Source: Bilophila wadsworthia ATCC 49260
Lineage (GTDB): Bacteria; Desulfobacterota; Desulfovibrionia; Desulfovibrionales; Desulfovibrionaceae
Reading direction: 5' to 3'
DNA: 64,000 nucleotides
Assembly (NCBI RefSeq): GCF_000701705.1
Contig: NZ_JNJP01000001.1
Span: 62,001-126,000, forward strand
Shown: positions 41,771-50,287 of the stretch, in pieces
Position numbering within the stretch: the stretch's first letter is position 1
How the letters are laid out: every line of letters starts with the position of its first letter
Program-made: the position numbers and the translations under genes
The notes under the pieces: model-generated
Database searches by the model: none
Told to the model about the DNA's origin: nothing
What the model saw: only the letters and a program-made list of their open reading frames with translations

Positions 41771-41981
41771 GCGTGGGAATGGTTCCCCAGACCTCGGCTC
41801 ACTCTGGGGCGTAGCGCGCTCAAGCATCGGGTTTAGCCAGCCAAAGCCGAAACGGAAGACGTGGAAAGAGCCCCTTTTTCGAAAATGCGTTTTTATGCTG
41901 CCATTAAAACGTGCGACTCGACCGCCATCAAAAAATAGAGCACATCTTGACACTGTTCAATTGATGTTGAATAATAGAACT

Positions 41982-43208
41982 ATGAAAATCAAAACAGCCA
42001 CCACAATCTTTGAAGTCCTGGCTTCGGAAGTACGGCTCTCCATTTTCCGGTTATTGGTCAAGTATGCCCCGGAAGGTTTGGTTGCCGGTGAGATTTCCCA
42101 GATGCTGGATATACCGAAGACGAATCTTTCCTTCCACCTGAAAAACATCATGTACAGCGGGCTCGTCAGTATGGAACGTGAAGGCCGTAATACCCGCTAT
42201 AGGGCCAACATTCCATTGATGCTGGAAACCATAGCCTACCTCGCGTCCGAATGTTGTTCCGGCAATTCTGCCCACTGCCAGCCGTACTTGGCGGAAGGCG
42301 GTATCGAACCGGAATTTTTATCGGTTTATTGCCAAAAACAAACGTATGACACGGAGATAACGACTATGGATACAGCGGATAAAACAAAAAGCAGCGAAGA
42401 CGTGAAGGAAACCGTACGAGCCGGATACGCGGCCATTGCCACCGGCCAGCGTTCTTGTTGCTGCTCCAGCCAGCGCGGCAGCCAGGCCGATCCTGCCCGT
42501 TTGGCGGCAGCCGTAGGATATGATGCCGAGTCTCTAGCCAAGCTGCCGGATGGCGCGAATATGGGGCTTTCCTGCGGTAACCCCGTTGCCATCGCTGCGT
42601 TGCGGGAAGGACAGACCGTTGTGGACCTTGGCAGCGGAGGCGGCTTTGACGTGTTTCAGGCTGGCGAAAAGGTGAAGGCATCTGGCAGGGTTATCGGTGT
42701 GGACATGACGCCGGAGATGCTTGCCAAAGCTCGAAAAAATATTGGGCAGTACCGCCAGCGCACTGGCTTGGACAATGTGGAGTTTCGTCTTGGCGAAATC
42801 GAATGCCTTCCCGTACCTGACAACAGCGTTGACGTGGTGCTTTCCAACTGCGTGATCAACCTTTCCCCGGACAAACCGAAGGTTTGGCGGGAAATATACC
42901 GTGTATTGAAATCCGGGGGCAAGGTGTCCGTTTCCGACCTTGCGCTGCTGAAACCTCTTCCCGACAATGTCCGGGACATGGCCGCTGCTCTCGTCGGCTG
43001 CGTGGCTGGCGCGGTTCTGGTCGAAGAAACCAAGGCGCTGCTCGAAAAAGCGGGGTTCACATCCATAGTGCTGACGCCCAAGCCCGACTATGTGCGGAAT
43101 ATGCAGGACTGGAACGATCCTCTGTACAAACAAATAGCGGAAACGCTTCCGCAAGGAGAGGAAATGGCCGACTATGTGGTCAGCCTGTCCATCGAAGCCC
43201 GAAAATAA
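41982..43208 (+). CDS. arsM: ArsR-ArsM fusion: arsenic repressor joined to arsenite methyltransferase
   Basis: One open frame of 408 residues from ATG 41982 (41964 is an alternative). Residues 1-about 115 are an ArsR/SmtB winged helix (T-I-F-E-V-L-A-S-E-V-R-L-S-I-F-R, I-P-K-T-N-L-S-F-H-L-K-N), with a cysteine group S-E-C-C-S-G-N-S-A-H-C that could bind As(III). Residues about 130-408 are ArsM: R-A-G-Y-A-A-I-A, S-C-C-C-S, motif I V-V-D-L-G-S-G-G-G-F-D, L-S-C-G-N, S-N-C-V-I-N-L-S-P-D-K and V-G-C-V-A-G-A, whose Cys residues ligate arsenite. ArsM methylates As(III) using SAM. An internal ATG at 42366 has GGAG nine bases upstream, so separate ArsM could also be made. A terminator follows. Confidence 0.9.
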   Translation: MKIKTATTIFEVLASEVRLSIFRLLVKYAPEGLVAGEISQMLDIPKTNLSFHLKNIMYSGLVSMEREGRNTRYRANIPLMLETIAYLASECCSGNSAHCQPYLAEGGIEPEFLSVYCQKQTYDTEITTMDTADKTKSSEDVKETVRAGYAAIATGQRSCCCSSQRGSQADPARLAAAVGYDAESLAKLPDGANMGLSCGNPVAIAALREGQTVVDLGSGGGFDVFQAGEKVKASGRVIGVDMTPEMLAKARKNIGQYRQRTGLDNVEFRLGEIECLPVPDNSVDVVLSNCVINLSPDKPKVWREIYRVLKSGGKVSVSDLALLKPLPDNVRDMAAALVGCVAGAVLVEETKALLEKAGFTSIVLTPKPDYVRNMQDWNDPLYKQIAETLPQGEEMADYVVSLSIEARK

Positions 43209-43231
43209 CCAAAAAGCTAAATTAACCGCTC

Positions 43232-43265
43232 AGCCCCTTGCGTTTCCGGCTCAAGGGGCTTTTTT
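43232..43265 (+). terminator. Terminator after the ArsR-ArsM gene
   Basis: AGCCCCTTG (43232-43240) and CAAGGGGCT (43252-43260) pair perfectly, then TTTTT. It ends the gene 24 bp after the stop. Confidence 0.85.
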
Positions 43266-43902
43266 GTGGGGAAATGTATGAATCCCGAATACACCAGTAA
43301 ACGTCTTCCTCTACTTGCACCCGTTTTTGGCACAAGTGAGGAAGAGAAACCATGTGTAGCTTTAATAGATCTTATTTTTATAACATCTGGTAGTAGTACT
43401 CATAAAAAACTATTTCTATATTAAATAATTATATCGTATAAATACGATGTCCATCGTAGATGATCAATCTATATAGTCAACAATAACACTTATAACTGCT
43501 TCCTGCAAGAATCCAATAGAACATTCTGTTGGCCAAAGCGTAGCGGATCGTTTATCGGTACGGCTACAGGCTGACAGAGAAATAAAGTTATGCCACAGGC
43601 ATGAACAGTATTCATGCCTGTGGCATAACGACTGTCTGTAGCAGTAAAGTTTCTAACACTATTTATAGATACTCGATTTACCCTTCCTTTGTTTTGTAGC
43701 ATAATAAATATAGCCAGATAATAACACTCGCTCAGTCAAAAGAAAGCAACTTCAGATCCACATCGTCCGCACAAAGTGCCGTTGCAGCCAGGATGCACAA
43801 GCGAATCTCACAGCTCAGATGTCTGAGAGGATATCTGATACCAAGAGACGCAATCTATTTGTCACGTCAACCGCTCTCGACATCCACTGTTTCAATGTGC
43901 AT
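43266..43902. other. Non-coding, AT-rich region before the aldehyde-oxidase operon
   Basis: 637 bp without a supported gene. It is AT-rich compared with its surroundings and contains the long stem-loop at 43587-43629. It lies at the 3' end of the minus-strand aldehyde-oxidase operon and may be the edge of an acquired segment. Confidence 0.5.
43587..43629. repeat. Perfect 19-bp inverted repeat with 5-nt loop
   Basis: Arms 43587-43605 and 43611-43629 are exact complements, loop CAGTA. The T-run needed for termination is missing on both sides. It is the longest perfect stem in the window. Confidence 0.85.
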
Positions 43903-46836
43903 TTACAACGCCAGAGCCTTTCTGATCTTTTCCGGCGTCACGGGGAGCTGATAGAAGCGCTTGCCGATGGCATGGGCGATGGCGTTGCCGGTTGCGGCGA
44001 TTATCGGCACCATCACCACCTCCCCCAGCCCTCTGGTCGGTGAGGTTTCAGACAGCGGCGCAAGATAATCGGCCGTCTGGTTCCAGACAGCGACATTTTT
44101 GGCCCGTGGCAGCGTGTAGCGATTGAAGTTCCACGTTCCGTTGCCCGGCCCGTCTTCATAGAGCGGTAATTCCTCCATCAAGGCGTGCCCGATGCCCATT
44201 GCCAAACCGCCCTGCAACTGGCCGGATACGAGTTCCGGCACGATCATTTGGCCACTGTCGACCAAACTGTGGTGGCGCATGATTTCTATCTCGCCCGTGA
44301 AGGTGTTGACGTTGAGTTCGACGATGCAGGCAGCGGGCGTATAGGTCGTCACACCGGCATTATTGCGCTGAACGGCAGGATAGTTCACGCTGCTTCTCTT
44401 GATGAAGTCATAGCCGCCGGTGGTCATACGCCGCTTGAGTTCCGGCGCGGCACCATCGCCGTAACGCACCGAAATGACGTCCGCCGCTACGCTGATCGAG
44501 CCGATCGTCGGAATATCGAATGTCGCCGTCGTCCATTCCCAGCGGCTGAAACAGTGCAGGGCAACTCCTGTCACCAGACCCATCTCATGGGCTTTCCGGG
44601 CAACCCGTTCGAATGAGAGCGTCTCCATCCCGCCGCCACCGATGCCGCCTTCGACGACGCGCAGGTCACTCAACGTCATACGGGCGCTGGCAATCTGCCC
44701 GCCAGCCGGCCCCTCGCTCCAGATGGCGCGCGCAGCCGGCCAAAGGGTATGTTCAAACAAGAACCTCGCCGCCTGCCGCGTGCCGAAACCTATGAAATAG
44801 GCACTGTTGGAGGCACTCATTGCCGGCAGCATGAACGGCACCCAGTAGGGATTCTTCTGAAATTCATCCTGCTGTTCCTGCGTCGTCGAATAGGGTTCCC
44901 AATTACTGACCATTGGCAGTTCCGCAAACTCCGCAACACCAAATTCGACAAAGTCGGGAGCCTTGCCCAGCATGTCGCGGACGATGACCTGTTGCGCCGT
45001 AGTCGCGCCGGTGCCGATCTCCTGCACGCAGTGGCGCATCCGCACCTTGCCGTCAGCATCAAATTCCAGCGCCAGCGCGCTGGTATCCGCACCCGTGCCG
45101 TAATCCTTCTGTACCTGCGCGAAGCCGACGCCGTACCGCTTGCCGGGATTGGCCTTATCAAAATCGGCCTTGGCTTTCTCACGGTTCACCCACAGAGGAT
45201 GCTTTGCCGCAAGATCGAGCATTTCAATATTGTTCAGCTCGCCCAGCGGCTGGGCTCCCTGCGTGTTTTCAAAGCCCGCCTGCAATGCATTGCGGCGGCG
45301 GAGCTCGATCTGGTCCATACCCAGCTCAACGGCGAGTTCGTCGACCATCAGCTCCGTGATGCTCATGGCCTGAAGGGTGCCGTAACCGCGCATCGACCCC
45401 GCTTCGACTGCGGGTGTCGCAAGCGCGACGGTCGTAAGATCGGATTTCGGGAAATAATAGATCGACTGCGCTGCGGTGGCACCCACCTGAGCGACCGAGA
45501 AGGAAAAATTCGCGCGGCCGCCTCCATTGAACTTGTAGAACACCTTCAGGATCTCAAACTTGCCGCTCTTGCGGTCGGCAACGATCGTTACATCCATTTC
45601 GACCGAGTGGCGCTTTATGCCGAGCTGGAACTGTTCGTAGCGGTCGTTGGCCAGCCGCACCGGCAGCCCATCTCCATAAAAACACGCAGCGATGGCGTAG
45701 AACGGGAAAAGCGAATGGTCCTTGGAGCCGTACCCGACGGTGGTGCCCGAAAGCAGCTTGATCGTCTCGACCGGGAATCGCTTGTTGTCCTTAACCATCA
45801 GCGCCGCGACCCGAGCGACCTCATAAGGCGACTGCGCGCCCACGATCAGATGCAGCGTGCGCGTCTTTGCGTCATACCACGCATTGCCGTTGTCGGCCTC
45901 CAACGCGCATGGGTCGATCGATTGCGAGAACCCGCTCCGGTCCAGTACAAGCTTGCTTTCATCCTTGCGCGCCGCTTCGATGGCCTTTTCGATATCCGCA
46001 GCCGCATCCATGCCGCGCCGCATCGGTTCATAGGTTTCGCGTGCGACCGTAAGCGGATCGCGCACCCCGCCGCCACCCCGCTGTTTCAACATCACAGAGG
46101 TCGGTACGAACACTCCGGTCGGAGATTCCGGCGGCCACACCGGATTATTGCCGTCAAAAGCGCCCCAGATGATGGCATCCTGCATCGGCGAATAGACAGA
46201 CGACGAGGCCGGGGTATCGCCGCCGATCCGGACATAGCGTGCCGCACCGTAATTGGGCGGCGTATTCGGGCCGGTGGCGGCGCCGTACTTCACGACATCC
46301 TGCGCAAAACGCAGCATCCGCTTCGCCGCCTCAAAGCGATCGAAATCGTGGTACACCAGAAGCGCCACCGGATGTCCGATCAGAGGCGGCGTCTGCCCTT
46401 TGGGAACCAGAAAGTTTTTGCCATAGAACCCGGCTGCCAGACTTTCCGGCTGCGGAACGGTCACGCCGTCGCCGAAGAGTTCTTCATGCAGGACGAGGCG
46501 GTCAGGCTGCAATTTCGGCCCCAGAAGGCTCAAGTCCACGCCCTCGAATATCCGGTCGGCCCGCGTTGCCTTGATGAAGAATGCGTGGGCTTGCTCCTTG
46601 GGCCAACCGGACAGATCGCGTGCGCGAAAGTCCCGCGCGAACGTCTTCTGTCCGGTCACTTTGCGCAAGGCGTCCCACCGGTAACGGGCCTTGCCGTCCG
46701 GCGACATCCAGTCCAACGGACTGGGTCCCGAATGCACTTCGAGCGCATGGGCATCGGGCAAGCGCCCGATCATCACGGAAATACCGAAAAACATGCCAAG
46801 TTTGATAAACTGGCGTCGAGAACTATACATCGTCAT
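43903..46836 (-). CDS. Exported molybdopterin aldehyde oxidase large subunit (xanthine-dehydrogenase family)
   Basis: 977 residues from ATG 46836, chosen for GGAG seven bases upstream. A twin-arginine leader (S-S-R-R-Q-F-I-K-L-G) sends the folded subunit to the periplasm. It resembles the molybdenum subunit of the xanthine dehydrogenase family that pairs with a 2Fe-2S subunit and a cytochrome c (isoquinoline-1-oxidoreductase/AldFGH type). R-G-Y-G-T-L-Q-A is in the middle, Q-E-I-G-T-G-A-T-T marks the cofactor region, and the likely catalytic Glu is in R-G-L-G-E-V-V near the C-terminus. It oxidises aldehydes or N-heterocycles. The operon order on the minus strand is 2Fe-2S, cytochrome, large subunit. 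Intact. The nature of the complex suggests transfer from an alphaproteobacterium-like source. Confidence 0.88.
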   Translation of the reverse strand: MTMYSSRRQFIKLGMFFGISVMIGRLPDAHALEVHSGPSPLDWMSPDGKARYRWDALRKVTGQKTFARDFRARDLSGWPKEQAHAFFIKATRADRIFEGVDLSLLGPKLQPDRLVLHEELFGDGVTVPQPESLAAGFYGKNFLVPKGQTPPLIGHPVALLVYHDFDRFEAAKRMLRFAQDVVKYGAATGPNTPPNYGAARYVRIGGDTPASSSVYSPMQDAIIWGAFDGNNPVWPPESPTGVFVPTSVMLKQRGGGGVRDPLTVARETYEPMRRGMDAAADIEKAIEAARKDESKLVLDRSGFSQSIDPCALEADNGNAWYDAKTRTLHLIVGAQSPYEVARVAALMVKDNKRFPVETIKLLSGTTVGYGSKDHSLFPFYAIAACFYGDGLPVRLANDRYEQFQLGIKRHSVEMDVTIVADRKSGKFEILKVFYKFNGGGRANFSFSVAQVGATAAQSIYYFPKSDLTTVALATPAVEAGSMRGYGTLQAMSITELMVDELAVELGMDQIELRRRNALQAGFENTQGAQPLGELNNIEMLDLAAKHPLWVNREKAKADFDKANPGKRYGVGFAQVQKDYGTGADTSALALEFDADGKVRMRHCVQEIGTGATTAQQVIVRDMLGKAPDFVEFGVAEFAELPMVSNWEPYSTTQEQQDEFQKNPYWVPFMLPAMSASNSAYFIGFGTRQAARFLFEHTLWPAARAIWSEGPAGGQIASARMTLSDLRVVEGGIGGGGMETLSFERVARKAHEMGLVTGVALHCFSRWEWTTATFDIPTIGSISVAADVISVRYGDGAAPELKRRMTTGGYDFIKRSSVNYPAVQRNNAGVTTYTPAACIVELNVNTFTGEIEIMRHHSLVDSGQMIVPELVSGQLQGGLAMGIGHALMEELPLYEDGPGNGTWNFNRYTLPRAKNVAVWNQTADYLAPLSETSPTRGLGEVVMVPIIAATGNAIAHAIGKRFYQLPVTPEKIRKALAL

Positions 46837-46931
46837 CGTTTTCTCCAGTTCGAAATCCCTTTGCGTAAGAACCTGCAAGCGTCATGAAAGAAGACGGCCA
46901 CACCTTGTGGCAGGCCCGTCCGTTGTTCCGT

Positions 46932-48239
46932 TTATTTTACCGCGGTTTCCTGAGCGCTTACCTGCTCCACCGTCACCGGTACGGTCTGGCCGCCCCATTC
47001 CGCTCTGATCCAGGTCACGAGATCGGCAACCTCGGGGGCATTCAGGCGGTGGGCGAAGGGCGGCATGGCGTACATCCGCTCTCCGTTCTTGAATATCTGT
47101 GTGGGAGTGCCGTTGAGGACGACATTGATGATCGTCTGCGGGTTGTCCATCGCCAACGCCGCATTGCCCTTCATAGCCGGACTGACATTAGGAATGCCCT
47201 CACCCTCCATGCCGTGGCAGCCCGCACACGACGCCATATAGGCCAATCGGCCCGCAGCCATGGGCGTACCGTTTTTAGGAACGGCGGCTTGCGGCAACGG
47301 TACGGGAGACGCGGCGGGCAGCGCCAGCTTGCCGTCCTTGCCGGTGAGCAGATAGATGGCGACCGCCTTGACGTCCTCCGGTTCCATCGCACTGGTCGAA
47401 AAATGCGTGACCGTGTACATGCTGTCGAAAGAGGTGCCCTGCGGTGCCATCCCCGTGGCGAGATAGGTGCTCAGCGTGGGGACGTCGAAGCCCCGCTTGG
47501 CAAGCGCCGCTGCGGTAATATCGGGGACAACCACCCCGTCCACCTCACCGCCCTGCAAGGATCGGGAGAATTCAACGCCCATCATGAAATTGCGCGGCGA
47601 GTGGCACGAGCCGCAATGCGCCAACCCTTCGACGAGATAGGCTCCCCGGTTCCATTCGGCGGAGCGCTGGTCATTCCGCAGAACCTTACGGTCGGGGAAG
47701 TTCAACAGCGTCCAGAAGTCCATGAACGGACGCACCGGCAGCACGAACACGCCCGTATTGGACTTATTGGCGATTGGCATGGCCGGGATGCTCATGTTGT
47801 AGGCATAGAGCGCGTCAATGTCGTCGGGCGTCGTTATATGACTGAAGACAAAGGGCATGGCCGGATAGAGATTGCGCTCGCCCGGCGCGATGCCGTCCCG
47901 CATTACGCGATGGAAATCGGCACGCGTGTAATTGCCGATGCCGTACTGTTTGTCCGGTGTGATGTTGGTCGAATAGAGCGTACCGAACGGCGTCGCTATC
48001 GCCAGACCGCCAGCTCCCATCGGCCCCTGCGGCATCGAGTGGCAACCGAAGCAGTCTCCCGCCAAGGCCAGCTCGCGGCCACGCGGGATCAGGGTTTGCA
48101 TCCGTTCGGGCGAAAGAGTCTGCTGCGCCTGCGGAGCTACGCTTGATGTCCGGAACAGGCCGGATAAAACGACAAGCGCCGCTACCACGGCAATGACGAC
48201 GATGGCTACAATCCAATTGCGCATTATAGTGTTTTTCAT
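46932..48239 (-). CDS. Triheme cytochrome c subunit of the aldehyde oxidase
   Basis: 435 residues from ATG 48239 (5-bp gap to the 2Fe-2S gene). An uncleaved N-terminal membrane helix (about 7-29) anchors the protein. Three C-x-x-C-H sites (C-F-G-C-H, C-G-S-C-H, C-A-G-C-H) mark three monoheme domains, as in alcohol- and aldehyde-dehydrogenase cytochrome subunits. It accepts electrons from the FeS subunit and passes them to the respiratory chain. It ends 95 bp before the large subunit gene. No lesion seen. Confidence 0.88.
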   Translation of the reverse strand: MKNTIMRNWIVAIVVIAVVAALVVLSGLFRTSSVAPQAQQTLSPERMQTLIPRGRELALAGDCFGCHSMPQGPMGAGGLAIATPFGTLYSTNITPDKQYGIGNYTRADFHRVMRDGIAPGERNLYPAMPFVFSHITTPDDIDALYAYNMSIPAMPIANKSNTGVFVLPVRPFMDFWTLLNFPDRKVLRNDQRSAEWNRGAYLVEGLAHCGSCHSPRNFMMGVEFSRSLQGGEVDGVVVPDITAAALAKRGFDVPTLSTYLATGMAPQGTSFDSMYTVTHFSTSAMEPEDVKAVAIYLLTGKDGKLALPAASPVPLPQAAVPKNGTPMAAGRLAYMASCAGCHGMEGEGIPNVSPAMKGNAALAMDNPQTIINVVLNGTPTQIFKNGERMYAMPPFAHRLNAPEVADLVTWIRAEWGGQTVPVTVEQVSAQETAVK

Positions 48240-48241
48240 AG

Positions 48242-48817
48242 CTAATCCACCGAGCCGATCACACAGCCGGGCGTGGCGAGGGCGACATCGCGCACGGCTT
48301 CGTAATACCGCACGTACCCCGTGCAGCGGCAAATATGATCATTGAGGGCGTCCTCGATTGCGCTCTCCAGATCGGCACGCTTGACCGGCTCATGCTTGAG
48401 GCGATCGATAAATGCGGTCGCGCCCGCGACGAAACCGGGTGTACAATAGCCGCACTGGAACGAAAATTTTTCGATGAAAGCTTTCTGAATCGGCGTCAGT
48501 TCCGTGACATTGCCCTCTGCGTCCGTTTTTGCCTGGCCTTCGATAGTGATGATTGTCTTGCCGTTGAAAGCATGGGCATTGGCTATACAGGTCCGGGTGT
48601 CGACCAGCCTCCCGTCCGGCTGCACTTCGAGGACGGTGCAGGCATGGCAGACACCTTGCCCACAGCCGAAATGTGTGCCGGTCAAGTTGAGATAGTGATG
48701 TAAAAAATCGATCATCGGCATTCCGACCGGCACATCGATCGGGCCGACCTCCTTGCCGTTTACAATCATGCTCAATGGCCTTTTTTCAATCTCAGCCGTC
48801 ATCGTTTCGCCGCTCAT
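48242..48817 (-). CDS. 2Fe-2S subunit of the aldehyde oxidase
   Basis: 191 residues from ATG 48817, behind AAGGAAAAGG. Plant-type 2Fe-2S site Cys 52/57/60/77 (G-C-G-Q-G-V-C-H-A-C; the common pattern has Gly where this has His58), and the second 2Fe-2S site Cys 122/125/163/165 (Q-C-G-Y-C and C-R-C-T-G). It is the electron-transfer subunit of xanthine-dehydrogenase-type enzymes (CoxS/IorA family). It has no leader of its own and should be exported with the Tat-signal large subunit. It is first in the three-gene operon. Confidence 0.92.
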   Translation of the reverse strand: MSGETMTAEIEKRPLSMIVNGKEVGPIDVPVGMPMIDFLHHYLNLTGTHFGCGQGVCHACTVLEVQPDGRLVDTRTCIANAHAFNGKTIITIEGQAKTDAEGNVTELTPIQKAFIEKFSFQCGYCTPGFVAGATAFIDRLKHEPVKRADLESAIEDALNDHICRCTGYVRYYEAVRDVALATPGCVIGSVD

Positions 48818-49593
48818 GAGCCTTTTCCTTTTTTGGGGTGTGATGAAAAACTCGGGCCTGAAGCCATGTCCCGATTCGGAGCAATCCGCCTGATGCCCAA
48901 TCCTGTTCCGTTTTTTCAGTGAGCGGGCTTCGGATAAAAAGGGGACGTGCTTTTTCGCCGGATAGCACACTGAAGCCGACAGTGTGAGAATCCATTCTGT
49001 GAAATGTAGAGGGGCTTTGGGGGGATATCAATATTATATACTTGATATTTTTACTATAATACAAATCAACTCCGCATCTGCTGGAGCGGATCCCCTTCGG
49101 AATGGAACTCGCAGCCGTCAGCGCTTCCCGAGCCGAACGCTACCCCTGCCCCACTATCGGGCACGGAACGTGCAAGCTCCGGTTTCCGCAGCTTTCACGA
49201 TTTTGCCCTGTCCTCCCACACGAACGGAAATCTTTCCGTTCTCCCTACCCTCCATCCCATCCATGTATCCTTCAAGGCTTTTTTGCCGTCACAGCCTCTC
49301 TTTTCCCCGCGCGGACGGATTTATCCGCCCACAGCCAGCAAAGAAGGCCTTGCATGAAGGTTAAAGGTAAGATAATTTATTGGACAGACCATTGACCACC
49401 ATCCATAAACAAGGCATACGAACGGCCCGCCTGCGGCATCAGGCGGATGCCCAACGCGCATCAGAGGCTGCCGGATCCCACAGGACCTGCCTCAACAACA
49501 CGCGACGCCTCGGAATTTCATGGGATGGAATTCTGCCTTCCCACCTTTTCCGGCAGGGAACCCGTCGCCCTCCCCCAACACCAAGGAGAAGCC
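48818..49593. other. Non-coding region between the aldehyde-oxidase operon and the VOC gene
   Basis: 776 bp. No gene is supported. The stretch 49010-49075 is AT-rich and should carry divergent promoters. A stem-loop CCGCCTG/CAGGCGG occurs at about 49429-49448. Short frames here show no family features. Confidence 0.5.
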
Positions 49594-49953
49594 ATGTATA
49601 CGTTGGCACATTTGCATGTCATATGCCGGGATATGGAAAAAATGATCCGCTTCTGGCGCGAGGCGCTCGGTGCGGAATTCGTCGAATACCGTACTTTCGG
49701 GGACGATCCGGGTGCGATCATGCGCTTCGGAGGACTGGAAATCTATTTCAAGGAAATCCCGCAGGCCAAGGAGCTGCAATCCGGCCAGGTCGGCTACGAG
49801 CATGTGGGGGTGTATGTGCCGCATCTCGAGACCAGCGTGGAATCCTTGGTCAAGGGCTTTGGCTGTACGCTGGCGTCCATGCCCGCCAATCAGAACCGCG
49901 TCGCCTTCGTCCGAGGCCCTGAAAACCTGATGCTCGAACTCATAGAAGCCTGA
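49594..49953 (+). CDS. VOC-superfamily protein (glyoxalase-like)
   Basis: 119 residues from ATG 49594, behind AAGGAG. A single pair of beta-alpha-beta-beta-beta modules of the vicinal-oxygen-chelate fold: L-A-H-L-H-V-I-C-R-D-M-E-K-M at the start, F-W-R-E-A-L-G-A and Y-E-H-V-G-V-Y-V-P in the middle, G-P-E-N-L-M-L-E-L-I-E-A at the end. Metal ligands would be His7 (or His9), His67 and Glu near the end. It may be lactoylglutathione lyase-like or an epimerase; the function is not decided. It stands alone and is followed by a stem-loop. Confidence 0.8.
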   Translation: MYTLAHLHVICRDMEKMIRFWREALGAEFVEYRTFGDDPGAIMRFGGLEIYFKEIPQAKELQSGQVGYEHVGVYVPHLETSVESLVKGFGCTLASMPANQNRVAFVRGPENLMLELIEA

Positions 49954-49965
49954 TCCCGTTCACCC

Positions 49966-50004
49966 ATGAGGCCGCCCCTGTGTTTCCATGTCGGGCGGCC
50001 TCAT
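49966..50004. other. Stem-loop downstream of the VOC gene
   Basis: Arms 49966-49977 and 49993-50004 pair perfectly over 12 bp (ATGAGGCCGCCC with GGGCGGCCTCAT). A weak T-content follows, so it may be a stop or stabiliser for the VOC transcript. Confidence 0.55.
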
Positions 50005-50235
50005 ATCCGTTCCAGAGTCTCTCTTGTTGGAGAGCCGAGGGGCACCAAGAGGAAATGCATTGTAATTTTATACACATCAATAGCACCCTCGAATACCTGA
50101 CGCGCGCCGTGGGCCGCATCCCGGACCCCGCCTCAACTGAAACAGCGCCAAGCTCAGCCCCAAGACAGGCCTCTGGACAGCCACAGCATGGGATGGTGTA
50201 CAAGACATTAAGGAGCCCATCTCTACCAAGGCACA

Positions 50236-50266
50236 AAAAAGCGGAACCTCTGAGGCTCCGCTTTTT
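50236..50266. terminator. Bidirectional terminator before the orphan dctP
   Basis: AAAAAGCGGA (50236-50245) pairs with TCCGCTTTTT (50257-50266), with T-runs on both strands. It ends the minus-strand ureide operon after dctP, and any plus-strand transcript from the VOC gene. Confidence 0.8.
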
Positions 50267-50287
50267 GTATGGCGTTTCGCAGGCGGC

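Larger units (their letters stand above)
41467..41981. other. Intergenic region between modD and the ArsR-ArsM gene
   Basis: 515 bp with no gene. It contains a terminator at 41645-41690, a weak relative of the 27-bp motif at 41692-41718 and a second terminator at 41744-41770. The arsR promoter should lie in 41870-41960. Confidence 0.55.

Noticed and set aside
44749..46887. 712-codon open frame on the plus strand
   Set aside because: Antisense shadow of the molybdopterin large subunit; low-complexity Arg/His-rich translation.
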